A stretch of 64,000 bases of DNA, taken from Brachybacterium alimentarium. Lineage in GTDB: Bacteria > Actinomycetota > Actinomycetes > Actinomycetales > Dermabacteraceae. Position 1 is the stretch's first letter, and each line of letters starts with the position of its first letter. A program made the position numbers and the translations under genes. The notes beneath the pieces were generated by a model, which saw nothing but the letters and a program-made list of their open reading frames with translations, was not told the origin of the DNA and made no database searches. This document shows positions 1 through 7,581 of the stretch, piece after piece. The stretch lies in NCBI RefSeq assembly GCF_002332425.1, contig NZ_NRGS01000017.1, positions 62,001-126,000 of the forward strand, in the 5' to 3' direction.

Positions 1-15
1 GGTTGCCCTGACCTC

Positions 16-33
16 CGGGGGCCGGCGCCCCCG
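16..33. terminator. GC hairpin at window start
   Basis: CGGGGGC at 16-22 pairs with GCCCCCG at 27-33 around a CGGC loop. There is no T run. It probably ends a gene lying left of the window, but that gene is not visible. Confidence 0.35.
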
Positions 34-118
34 CGCTCACCCATGGTCACCGACTCCGACTTGACGTCGTGGGACCGGGCGGGCACCCGAACAGAATTCG
101 ACTTTTCAGGAGACGACA

Positions 119-316
119 GTGGCTTCTTCCACGTGTGACATCTGCGCCAAGCACCCGAGCTTCGGCAAGAGCGTTTCCCACTCGCACCGCCGTACCTCGC
201 GTCGTTGGAACCCGAACATCCAGTCCGTGCGCACTGTGATCAACGGGACCAGCAAGCGCGTGAACGTGTGCACCTCCTGCCTCAAGGCGGGCAAGGTCAG
301 CACGCTCGGCGCCTGA
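119..316 (+). CDS. rpmB: 50S ribosomal protein L28 (CxxC form)
   Basis: Ribosomal protein L28 of the large subunit, 65 residues, within the normal family size. The GTG start at 119 follows AGGAGA by a normal spacing. The protein opens with a CDIC pair and has a second CTSC pair near residue 54, so this is the form predicted to bind zinc in a four-cysteine site. The basic stretch [14 protein letters not shown] is the usual L28 RNA-binding core. Actinobacteria often carry a second, cysteine-free L28 that takes over under zinc starvation; no such copy is in this window. The gene stands alone and is followed by a strong hairpin at 355-391. Confidence 0.95.
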   Translation: MASSTCDICAKHPSFGKSVSHSHRRTSRRWNPNIQSVRTVINGTSKRVNVCTSCLKAGKVSTLGA

Positions 317-354
317 GCGGGAACGACCGACAGACCAGGACCGTCAGGTCCTTC

Positions 355-391
355 CGTATGAGCCCTCACCCTTCGGGGTGGGGCTCATACG
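355..391 (+). terminator. Terminator of rpmB
   Basis: An 11 bp outer stem (355-365 with 381-391) and a 5 bp inner stem close a TTCG tetraloop at 372-375, with one bulged T at 366. It lies 39 bases after the rpmB stop. The run that follows is cttctcc, so it is not a perfect U-tract, but the hairpin is very stable. Confidence 0.75.
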
Positions 392-429
392 CTTCTCCGG
401 ATGCGCATCGCCGGACGACGATGATCGGG

Positions 430-470
430 TGCGCATGACCGGATCCGCGTGATCGGTTGCGCATGACCGG
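430..470. repeat. Three 14-nt tandem units upstream of the peptidase gene
   Basis: Imperfect units of TTGCGCATGACCGG, with related copies starting near 430, 443 and 457; a more distant copy (ATGCGCATCGCCGG) lies at 401-414. The last unit sits just upstream of a possible -10 box, TATCCT at 478-483, about 30 bases before the ATG at 513. Repeated sites in this position could bind a regulator; this is inference only. Confidence 0.5.
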
Positions 471-512
471 GCCGGGATATCCTCGCTTCCACGCTGCCCC
501 CGAGGAGATCCC

Positions 513-1259
513 ATGCCTGCATCCGCCCCCACCATCCTCGCCACCAGCGCGGGGTACCTCCCCCACCCGCGTCTGCGGTTCCGCTTCGGGCCGATGATGG
601 CCTTCGCCGGGCAGCTCAGCCGTGAAGCGCCCGAGAGCGACCGCGACGGTGCGATCAGGATCTGCCACCTCGGCACGGCCTCCGGGGACGATCGCAGCTT
701 CCAGCGGGACATGGAGGAAGCGGCTCGGGAGGCCGGGTACGCGCTGCATCACCTCAGCCTGTTCTCGATGCCGAACGTGGAGGATGTCGAGGCCTATCTG
801 CGCAGCTTCGACATCATCTGGGTCAACGGCGGCTCGGTGGTGAACCTGCTGGCCGTGTGGCGCGCCCACGGGCTCCCCGAGATCCTGCACCGGCTCTGGC
901 AGGAGGGCGTGGTGCTCGCCGGCGTCTCCGCCGGCTCGATCTGCTGGTTCGAGGGCGGGGTCACCGATTCCTTCGGCCCGCAGCTGGCCCCGGTCACGAA
1001 CGGCCTCGGCTTCCTGCCTGGCGCCAACGGGGTGCACATGGACTCCGAGGCACGCCGACGGCCGTTGATCCGGGAGCTGGTGGCGGACGGCACGCTCGGC
1101 GCGACCGTGTGCACGGACGACGGCGCCGGGCTGCTCTACCGCGGCACCGAGCTGATCGAGGCGGTCTCCGAGCGGGACGGCGCCGGAGCGTCATGGATCG
1201 AACCCGACGGATCCGGCGGCGTCCTCGAGCGCGACCTGACGGTGCGGCGTCTGGGATGA
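513..1259 (+). CDS. Peptidase E-like protein (family S51)
   Basis: A 248-residue cytoplasmic protein of the S51 class, relatives of which are serine dipeptidases that release N-terminal Asp dipeptides, or act like cyanophycinase. The family nucleophile lies in GVSAGS, Ser139, and the preceding loop NGGSVVNLL (residues 105-113) is the conserved family signature. A further conserved block is CTDDGAGLLY near residue 200. The ATG is preceded by GAGGAG. The gene is monocistronic, bounded by hairpins at 355-391 and 1261-1296. Length and motifs fit the family well; the exact substrate cannot be told from sequence. Confidence 0.8.
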   Translation: MPASAPTILATSAGYLPHPRLRFRFGPMMAFAGQLSREAPESDRDGAIRICHLGTASGDDRSFQRDMEEAAREAGYALHHLSLFSMPNVEDVEAYLRSFDIIWVNGGSVVNLLAVWRAHGLPEILHRLWQEGVVLAGVSAGSICWFEGGVTDSFGPQLAPVTNGLGFLPGANGVHMDSEARRRPLIRELVADGTLGATVCTDDGAGLLYRGTELIEAVSERDGAGASWIEPDGSGGVLERDLTVRRLG

Positions 1260-1260
1260 C

Positions 1261-1296
1261 GATGCCCGCGACGCCTCGAAGGGCGACGCGGGCATC
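1261..1296. terminator. Bidirectional terminator
   Basis: GATGCCCGCG at 1261-1270 pairs with CGCGGGCATC at 1287-1296. It sits between the convergent peptidase and alcohol dehydrogenase genes, starting 2 bases after the peptidase stop. Confidence 0.7.
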
Positions 1297-1316
1297 TCAC
1301 GTCACGTCACGTCACG
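1297..1316. repeat. Pentanucleotide tandem repeat (TCACG)x4
   Basis: Four perfect copies of TCACG directly follow the terminator hairpin and precede the 3' end of the alcohol dehydrogenase gene. It is non-coding. Confidence 0.8.
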
Positions 1317-1339
1317 TCAGATCAGCGTGAGCACGAGGC

Positions 1340-2416
1340 TCAGGCGACCTCGGCGTCCTCGAACGTGGCGGTGTCGACGACGGCGCGGAAGAACACCTCG
1401 CCGGCGACCACCCGGTCGTAGGTGGCGTCGGCCTCGTCGATCCCGATCGTCTCGATCTGGGCGGCGATGCTGTGCTCGGCGCAGAAGTCGAGCATCTCCT
1501 GGGTCTCGGCGATGCCGCCGATGTTGGAACCGGCGAGCACCTTGCCGCCGCCGATCAGGGAGCCGAAGCCGAGGGACTGGGCCTCGGGCGGAAGGCCGAC
1601 CACAGCCATCACGCCGCGCGGCTTCAGCAGGCCCAGGTACTTGTCGACCGGGATGTCGGCGCTGATCGTGTTGAGGATCAGGTCGAACTCCCCGCGGTGA
1701 TCGGCGTAGAAGCCGTCCTCCGTGGTGGCGAGCATCTGCCTCGCCCCCAGATCGATGGCGAGCTGCTCCTTCTTGCGTGAACGCGAGAGCACGGTGACGT
1801 CGGCGCCCATGGCGGCGGCGATCTGCACACCCATGTGGCCGAGGCCGCCCAGGCCCAGCACGGCGACCTTCTTGGGGGCGCCGTCCTTGGTCTCCGCGGC
1901 GCCCCAACGGGCGAGCGGCGAGTAGGTGGTGATGCCCGCGCACAGCAGCGGTGCGGCGAGGTCGAAGTCGAGGCCGTCCGGGATGCGGCACACGAAGCGC
2001 TCGTTGACGACGACCTTCTCGGAATAGCCGCCCTGGGTGATCGAGCCGTCGACGTCCGTGGCGTTGTAGGTGCCCACGTTGCCCTCGAGGCAGTTCTGCT
2101 CGTCGCCCTGGCGGCACTGCTCGCAGCGGCCGCACGAGTCGACCATGCAACCCACGCCCACGCGGTCGCCGATCTTCCAATCCGTCACGCTGTCGCCGAC
2201 GGCGGAGACCACGCCGGCGATCTCGTGGCCCACGGTGAGCGGGAAGTGCGCCTCGCCCCACTCGTTGCGGATGGTGTGGATGTCGCTGTGGCAGATGCCG
2301 GCGGCCTTGATGTCGATGACGACGTCATCGGCGCGCGGGTCCCGGCGCTCGATGGTGGCGACCTGGAAGGGCTGATCGGGGCCGGTCTTCTGCAGTGCCT
2401 TGACGGTGAACGGCAT
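1340..2416 (-). CDS. Zinc-dependent NAD(P) alcohol dehydrogenase (CAD/YahK type)
   Basis: A 358-residue medium-chain alcohol/aldehyde reductase. Catalytic zinc ligands are visible in CHSDIH near residue 42 and in the GHE motif near residue 64; the structural zinc site is CGRCEQC followed by a fourth Cys in QNC. The nucleotide-binding turn is GLGGLGHMG near residue 192. This layout matches the cinnamyl-alcohol dehydrogenase / YahK / mycobacterial AdhC branch, which reduces aldehydes, usually with NADPH. Start ATG at 2416 has AAGGAG eight bases upstream. It lies 47 bases downstream of thiL on the same strand but is probably unrelated functionally. Confidence 0.9.
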   Translation of the reverse strand: MPFTVKALQKTGPDQPFQVATIERRDPRADDVVIDIKAAGICHSDIHTIRNEWGEAHFPLTVGHEIAGVVSAVGDSVTDWKIGDRVGVGCMVDSCGRCEQCRQGDEQNCLEGNVGTYNATDVDGSITQGGYSEKVVVNERFVCRIPDGLDFDLAAPLLCAGITTYSPLARWGAAETKDGAPKKVAVLGLGGLGHMGVQIAAAMGADVTVLSRSRKKEQLAIDLGARQMLATTEDGFYADHRGEFDLILNTISADIPVDKYLGLLKPRGVMAVVGLPPEAQSLGFGSLIGGGKVLAGSNIGGIAETQEMLDFCAEHSIAAQIETIGIDEADATYDRVVAGEVFFRAVVDTATFEDAEVA

Positions 2417-2463
2417 GGATTCTCCTTCGGTTCGGGGGCTGCCCGTGAGGGGCTGACCTCAGA

Positions 2464-3462
2464 TTAGGCCTTGCCCTCGAAGTGGTCGAAGCCCGTCCCA
2501 GGGATCTGGGCACCATCGAGCAGGACGCCGTGATCGGTCTCTCCTGCGGCGTCCCGCACCTGTCCGATGGCACGGAAGCCCTCGGGCACCGCCTCGGGCG
2601 GGAAGGTCGCGAGCATCGCATGTTCCTCTCCCCCGTGCAGCACCCATTGCCAGGGGTCCTCGCCGAGCAGCTCGGCGAGGGGCATGAGGGAGGAGGCGTC
2701 GGAGGAGAGGACTGCGCGGTCCAGGTCCAGGACCACTCCCGAGGCGCGAGCGATCCGGGTGCCGTCCCGCACCAGCCCGTCGGAGAGATCCATCATCGAC
2801 GTCGCCCCGCGGCCGGCGCCCCAGCCGAGCGCGAGGTCCGGTTCCGGGGCATCGTGCCAGGCGACGAGGTCCGCATGGTCGCCCGCACCCTCGATGCGTC
2901 CCTCGTGCACGTGGATGCGGCCGGACAGCACGAGCGCGAGCCCGGCGGCCGAGCGGCCCAGCTGCGGCGAGCCGATCGTGAGCACGTCCCCGGCCCGGGC
3001 GCCGGAGCGCAGCACGGGCTCCTGGTCCTCCGGCAGCGCTCCCAGAGCGGTGACCGTGAGCGTGAGCTGCTCGGCACTGCCCAGGTCTCCCCCGACCACC
3101 CGGGCCCCGTCGGCCTCGGCGCGACGGGCGATGCCGATCGTGATCTCCTCGAAGACGGAGGCCTCGGTGCGGTGGGGCGCGGACAGCGCGACCACCAGAG
3201 CGACCGGTCGGGCACCCATCGCCGCGACGTCGGCGAGGTTCTGCACGGCGGCCTTGTGACCGATCCAGCGCGGCATCGTGGTGCGGAACAGGAAGTCGTG
3301 GCCCTGGACGAGGGTGTCGGTGGTGACCACCATCCTCGGCGAGGGCAGGCGCACCACCGCGGCGTCGTCCCCGGGACCCACCTCCACGCGGGGATCGGTG
3401 GACAGGTGCGGGAGCATGCGGGCCAGGAGCCCGGCCTCCCCGAGATGCGTGTCGCCGGTCAT
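2464..3462 (-). CDS. thiL: Thiamine-monophosphate kinase
   Basis: A 332-residue enzyme that phosphorylates thiamine monophosphate to thiamine diphosphate with ATP, the last step of thiamine cofactor synthesis. The N-terminal signature GPGDDAAVV and the TTDTLVQGHDF segment, followed by an AVQNLADVAAMGA helix, are characteristic of ThiL in the AIRS/PurM-like ATPase superfamily. A start at 3462 (MTGDTHLGEAG) gives the normal family length; the reading frame stays open further upstream, but the extra 88 residues look like noise and would overlap the divergent lipoprotein gene. The spacing of 63 bases to that gene suggests a shared divergent promoter region. Confidence 0.93.
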   Translation of the reverse strand: MTGDTHLGEAGLLARMLPHLSTDPRVEVGPGDDAAVVRLPSPRMVVTTDTLVQGHDFLFRTTMPRWIGHKAAVQNLADVAAMGARPVALVVALSAPHRTEASVFEEITIGIARRAEADGARVVGGDLGSAEQLTLTVTALGALPEDQEPVLRSGARAGDVLTIGSPQLGRSAAGLALVLSGRIHVHEGRIEGAGDHADLVAWHDAPEPDLALGWGAGRGATSMMDLSDGLVRDGTRIARASGVVLDLDRAVLSSDASSLMPLAELLGEDPWQWVLHGGEEHAMLATFPPEAVPEGFRAIGQVRDAAGETDHGVLLDGAQIPGTGFDHFEGKA

Positions 3463-3525
3463 GCTCCCAGTGTGCCCGACCGCTGGTCCCGGCCCGGACG
3501 CAGGCACGGCAGGTAGCCTTCCCCC

Positions 3526-4020
3526 GTGCTCCGCTCCCGCCTTCCCGCTCTCGCCGCCACCGGGCTGATGACCGTGACCCTCGCCTCGTGCGGCACCGTC
3601 GAGGTCCCCGCCGGCCCCTCCGCGACGGATCCCGTCTGCGCGGACATCCTGCTCGCCGCCCCGGAGCAGGTGCTGGGCATGGACCGGGTGGAGACGTCGA
3701 GCCAGGGCACCGCGGCCTGGGGCCACGGCGAGGACGCGGTCGTGATGCGCTGCGGGGTGACCCCTCCGGGTCCGACCACCGATCTGTGCACCACGCTCGA
3801 GGACGCCAACGGGGTGCAGGTGGACTGGGTGGTCCGCGAGCTCGAGGACGATGTCTTCCTGTACACGACCTTCGGACGCGACCCCGCGATCGACGTCTCG
3901 GTGCCGCGGTCCGCCGCACCGGATCAGCCCTCGGGCGCAGCGCTGGACCTCGCCCAGGTGGTCAGCCGGAACATCGAGGCGACCGACTACTGCGTGGGCC
4001 CCGGCGACGAGGAGGAGTAG
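3526..4020 (+). CDS. DUF3515 lipoprotein
   Basis: A 164-residue predicted lipoprotein. A signal peptide (residues 1-20) ends in the lipobox LASC, with Cys22 as the lipidated residue. The mature part carries the DUF3515 pattern, including CADILLAAP, MRCGV and DLCTTLE; four or five cysteines outside the lipobox may form disulfides. The family is actinobacterial, with no known activity, and is commonly found beside thiL and ddl as it is here. The start is GTG at 3526. The 3' end converges on ddl with only nine bases between. Confidence 0.85.
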   Translation: MLRSRLPALAATGLMTVTLASCGTVEVPAGPSATDPVCADILLAAPEQVLGMDRVETSSQGTAAWGHGEDAVVMRCGVTPPGPTTDLCTTLEDANGVQVDWVVRELEDDVFLYTTFGRDPAIDVSVPRSAAPDQPSGAALDLAQVVSRNIEATDYCVGPGDEEE

Positions 4021-4029
4021 CCCGCGAGG

Positions 4030-5145
4030 TCAGCGGGCGCCGAGACGCCTGCCACGGGCCTGCTCGATGAGCCCGGCGAGCAGGTCGGCGTAGGAGAGCC
4101 CCATGTTCTCCCAGAGCACCGGGAACATCGAGTAGGGCGTGAAGCCGGGCATCGTGTTGACCTCGTTGACGAGCACGCGCTGATCCTCGGTGACGAACAC
4201 GTCCACCCGCGCCAGCCCCTCCAGGCCGAGCACCGTGAACGCGCGCGAGGCCACCTCGCGCACCTCCTCGAGGACGGCGTCCGGCAGGCCGGCGGGGACG
4301 TCGATGCACACGGTCCCCTTGCCGAAGTACTTCGCCTCGTAGTCGTAGAAGTCGAGATCCTCACCGATGCGCACCTCGCCGGGCACGGTGGTGCGCACCT
4401 CGTACGTGTCCACGCCCTGCAGCACGCCGCACTCGACCTCGCGGCCGGCGACCATCTCCTCGATGAGCACCTTGGGATCCTCGGCGAAGGCCCCCTTCAT
4501 CGCGTGCTCGAGCTGGGCCGGATCGTCGACGCGGCTCACCCCGAGGCTCGAGCCGGCGCGGGCAGGCTTCACGAACCAGGGCAGCGGGTGGTGTCGCTCC
4601 AGGTGGGCCATGACCTCGTCGGCGCCCTCGGCCCACCGGTCCTCGTGGACCACGATCCCGGGGGCGGAGGCGATGTCGGCCGCGCCCAGGAGCTGCTTGG
4701 CGGCGGCCTTGTCCATGCAGCCCGCCGAGGCGAGCACGCCGGAGCCCACGTAGGGGATGTCGAGCATCTCGAGCATGCCCTGCACGGTGCCGTCCTCGCC
4801 GTAGGCGCCGTGCAGCAGCGGGAAGACCACGTCGATCTCGGCGAGCGGGGAGACGACCCCGTCGACCACCTGGCGCAGCATGCTGCGGGTCCCGGGCCGG
4901 TGCCTCGTGGCCGGCAGGAGCACCTCGGGCCCTTCCGGGGCGACCTCAGGGGCACGCCCGTCCACGAGGGTCCAGTCCGACGGATCGTCGGAGACATGCA
5001 CCCAGCCGCCCTCGCGGGTGATGCCGATAGCGACCACGTCGAAACGGTCTCGGTCGATCGCGGACAGGATGCCGCCCGCGGTGACGCACGAGATGCCGTG
5101 CTCGCCGCTGCGGCCGCCGAACAGGAGGGCGACGGTGGTTCTCAT
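4030..5145 (-). CDS. ddl: D-alanine--D-alanine ligase
   Basis: A 371-residue ATP-grasp ligase that joins two D-alanines for peptidoglycan precursor synthesis in the cytoplasm. The N-terminal LLFGGRSGEHGISCVTA block, the central LLHGAYGEDGTVQG block, FVKPARAGSSLGVSRV (ATP-grasp lysine) and the C-terminal NEVNTMPGFTPYSMFP metal and substrate motif are all present. A start at 5145 (MRTTVALLFGG) matches the family; the frame is open for another 40 codons upstream but that part overlaps gpsA. It follows gpsA by 13 bases, so the two are probably co-transcribed. Confidence 0.95.
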   Translation of the reverse strand: MRTTVALLFGGRSGEHGISCVTAGGILSAIDRDRFDVVAIGITREGGWVHVSDDPSDWTLVDGRAPEVAPEGPEVLLPATRHRPGTRSMLRQVVDGVVSPLAEIDVVFPLLHGAYGEDGTVQGMLEMLDIPYVGSGVLASAGCMDKAAAKQLLGAADIASAPGIVVHEDRWAEGADEVMAHLERHHPLPWFVKPARAGSSLGVSRVDDPAQLEHAMKGAFAEDPKVLIEEMVAGREVECGVLQGVDTYEVRTTVPGEVRIGEDLDFYDYEAKYFGKGTVCIDVPAGLPDAVLEEVREVASRAFTVLGLEGLARVDVFVTEDQRVLVNEVNTMPGFTPYSMFPVLWENMGLSYADLLAGLIEQARGRRLGAR

Positions 5146-5158
5146 ACCTGCAGGATAT

Positions 5159-6148
5159 TCATTCCGGGCGCACGCCGCGCGCCAGCAGGGCCGTGGTGAC
5201 CTCGTCGATGCGGGCATCGTGATCGACGACATCGACGACGGCCGACGCGATGGGCATGTCCACACCGAGCCGTGCCGCGAGATCGGAGACGGCGCGGGCG
5301 GTCGCGACCCCCTCGGCGGTCTGCCCCACCTCGGCGGCGGCGGCCCGCACGTCCAGGCCGCGGCCGAGGGCCAGGCCCAGGCGGTGGTTCCGGCTGAGCG
5401 GCGAGGAGCAGGTCGCGACCAGGTCGCCCAGACCGGCCAGGCCCGCGAAGGTCTCGCGGCGCCCGCCGAGGGCGACGCCCAGACGAGTGATCTCCGCGAG
5501 GCCGCGGGTGATCAGGCTCGCCGTGGTGTTGTGCCCGTGGCCGAGCCCGGTCGCGGCGCCCACGGCGATCGCGATCACGTTCTTCACGGCGCCGGCGATC
5601 TCGACCCCGACCACGTCGGTCGAGGTGTAGGCGCGCAGGTACGGGGCCTCGCACCAGGTCGCGAGCACCGAGGCCAGCTCCTCGGAGTCCGCGGCGACCA
5701 CGCTCGCGCAGGGGCGGCGCTGGGCGATCTCGCCGGAGAGGTTCGGGCCGGAGAGGACGCCGATCCGCTCGAGCTCCGCCTGCCCGGCGTCGGCGATGAC
5801 CTCGGTGATGCGACGGTCGGTGCCGTGCTCGATCCCCTTCGTGAGCGAGAGGACGGGCACCGGCGGGAGCACCGGCCACCCGGCGAGGGTGGAGCGCATC
5901 GACTGGGCGGGGATCGCGAGCACGATCCCGTCGGCGCCCTCGAGTGCGTCCTTCACGGACGAGGTGGCGTCGATGCCGGCGGGCAGCTCGTGGTCGCCGA
6001 GATAGGCGCTGTTGCGGTGCTCCTCACGGACCTCCCGGGCGACCTCCTCACGGCGGGCCCACAGGGTCACGTCGGCGCCGCCGTCGGCGAGCACCTGGGC
6101 GAAGGTGGTCCCCCAGCTTCCGGCGCCGAGCACTGTCAGTCGTGTCAT
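5159..6148 (-). CDS. gpsA: Glycerol-3-phosphate dehydrogenase [NAD(P)+]
   Basis: A 329-residue enzyme reducing dihydroxyacetone phosphate to sn-glycerol-3-phosphate, the backbone for phospholipids. The Rossmann motif is LGAGSWGTTFA at residues 5-15; ALTKGIE-like LSLTKGIE, GPNLSGEIA and AVKNVIAIAVG (with the catalytic lysine) follow in the usual order. The start at 6148 overlaps the plsC stop as ATGA, so translation is coupled to the acyltransferase gene that uses its product. Confidence 0.95.
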   Translation of the reverse strand: MTRLTVLGAGSWGTTFAQVLADGGADVTLWARREEVAREVREEHRNSAYLGDHELPAGIDATSSVKDALEGADGIVLAIPAQSMRSTLAGWPVLPPVPVLSLTKGIEHGTDRRITEVIADAGQAELERIGVLSGPNLSGEIAQRRPCASVVAADSEELASVLATWCEAPYLRAYTSTDVVGVEIAGAVKNVIAIAVGAATGLGHGHNTTASLITRGLAEITRLGVALGGRRETFAGLAGLGDLVATCSSPLSRNHRLGLALGRGLDVRAAAAEVGQTAEGVATARAVSDLAARLGVDMPIASAVVDVVDHDARIDEVTTALLARGVRPE

Positions 6149-6948
6149 CTCTGCCTCACGGGTCGATAGCCGGGCTGCGGCCTGCCCACTTCGGGGCGAT
6201 GGGTGTCGGTGCGGCCGTCGTGCGGGACGGCCGGGGGCTGCTCGTCGCGGATCTCGCCGAGCAGGGTGGTGATGCGTGCCATGAGCTCCTCGGTGCTGCG
6301 GATCGCGGCCTGCTGGGTGCTCTCGCCCTCGAGGTGGGAGACCGTGAACGGCTCCCCCACGCGCACCTGGAGGCGGCGGCCCGGGCGGGGACGCGGGAGC
6401 GGTGAGCCGACGGGCCACAGCGCCCGCCCGCCCCAGCTCGCGATGGGCAGCAGGGGTGCACCGGTCTCCAGCGCGAGGCGTGCCGCGCCGTAGCGGGCGC
6501 GCATCGGCCACAGGTCCGGATCCCGCGTGTAGGTGCCCTCGGGGAACACCATGAGCAGCTCGCCGCGGCCGAGGGCGGCCCGTGCGGCGTCCAGGGCACC
6601 GCCTCCCCGGGAGGTGCCGCGCAGAACGGGAATCTGGCGGGCGTGGCGCAGCAGCAGGCCGAGCCCCGGCACGCGGAACATCGCCTCCTTGGCCAGGAAG
6701 CGCGGAGCGATGCCCGAGGCCTGGAGCAGATGGCCGTACGAGAGGGCGTCGAGCGGGCCCAGATGGTTCCCGCACGCGATGATCCCGCCGTTCTCGGGAA
6801 GATTCTCCCGGCCCTCCCAGGAGGGCCGGGTCAGCAGGCGCAGGAGCGGGCGCAGCGGGATCTGGGCGAGACCGATGACGAGCCCGGCCCGGCGTGCGGG
6901 CGGACGAGCGGTGCCCACATCCCAGCTGCGCCGCAGGGAGATGCTCAC
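6145..6948 (-). CDS. plsC: 1-acyl-sn-glycerol-3-phosphate acyltransferase (PlsC family)
   Basis: A 267-residue membrane-associated acyltransferase that adds a second acyl chain to lysophosphatidate. The catalytic HxxxxD box is NHLGPLD (near residue 62), and the substrate box is FPEGTYTRD (near residue 135). It has a hydrophobic N-terminal segment around residues 22-40. The start is GTG at 6948, inside a GTGA overlap with the upstream unknown gene. Placed between gpsA and murA, it belongs to an envelope and phospholipid gene run. Confidence 0.9.
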   Translation of the reverse strand: MSISLRRSWDVGTARPPARRAGLVIGLAQIPLRPLLRLLTRPSWEGRENLPENGGIIACGNHLGPLDALSYGHLLQASGIAPRFLAKEAMFRVPGLGLLLRHARQIPVLRGTSRGGGALDAARAALGRGELLMVFPEGTYTRDPDLWPMRARYGAARLALETGAPLLPIASWGGRALWPVGSPLPRPRPGRRLQVRVGEPFTVSHLEGESTQQAAIRSTEELMARITTLLGEIRDEQPPAVPHDGRTDTHRPEVGRPQPGYRPVRQR

Positions 6949-7535
6949 CGTGGTGAGGAGGAGGAACGGCCCAGCGCCTTGCGAGTGGCCTGCCCCGTCA
7001 CGGCCCGCATCGCGGATCCGCCCTCCATCGTGCGTCGCCGCAGAGTGGTGGGGGCCCGACGGGCGAGCGTGTTCACAGCGGCCGCATGCATCAGTCTGCG
7101 CGGGGCGAAGGCGAGCCGGCCCCGCACCGAGCGGAACTTCACCGCGGTGGTGATCTGGAGCAGCTCGCCGCCCGGCAGCAGCGCCACTCCGATGCGGACG
7201 CTCATCTTGTCGTCGTCATCCACGATCAGCGCCTCGGCGCCCACCACCTCGTCGGCCACGAACTCCTTCTGCGGCGGCGGCACCATGTCGAACAGGCGGA
7301 TCGCCTCATCGCGCAGGGCGCGCGCCCCGCGCGTGGACAGCGGAGTGTTCTCGTGGGAGAAGATCGCGTCGGCCCAGGCCCGAGGATCGGGCTCGTCGAC
7401 TCCGGCGGTGGGGACGATGACGACGTCGCAGTAGTCCGGGATCGGGATGTCGCGCAGCGCGAGCGACCTCCCGGCCGTGGCGGCCGAGCCCGTGTGCGGT
7501 GCGGATCCCGTCGGGCGATCGATCTCTGCGCTCAT
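6945..7535 (-). CDS. Conserved hypothetical, DUF2867-like
   Basis: A 196-residue soluble protein of unknown role. I see a segment near residues 31-40 (DIPIPDYCDVVIVP) followed by a WADAIF stretch, and a later LPGGELLQITTAVKFRS strand pattern; these resemble DUF2867-type ligand-binding folds, but the match is by eye only. The last 30 residues are basic and serine-rich. It overlaps the plsC start by four bases (GTGA) and begins 46 bases after murA ends, so it is part of the murA-plsC-gpsA-ddl run. Confidence 0.7.
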   Translation of the reverse strand: MSAEIDRPTGSAPHTGSAATAGRSLALRDIPIPDYCDVVIVPTAGVDEPDPRAWADAIFSHENTPLSTRGARALRDEAIRLFDMVPPPQKEFVADEVVGAEALIVDDDDKMSVRIGVALLPGGELLQITTAVKFRSVRGRLAFAPRRLMHAAAVNTLARRAPTTLRRRTMEGGSAMRAVTGQATRKALGRSSSSPR

Positions 7536-7581
7536 GATCTGCTCCCTCAGCTCGCGATGGATGGTCGGCCTGCCGGCACCG

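Noticed and set aside
61-97. rpmB promoter from TTGACG and CAGAAT
   Set aside because: The spacing of 25 bases is too long for a normal promoter.
2459-3919. 486-codon minus-strand frame overlapping thiL and the lipoprotein gene
   Set aside because: Arg/Pro-rich out-of-frame shadow; covers two well-supported genes.
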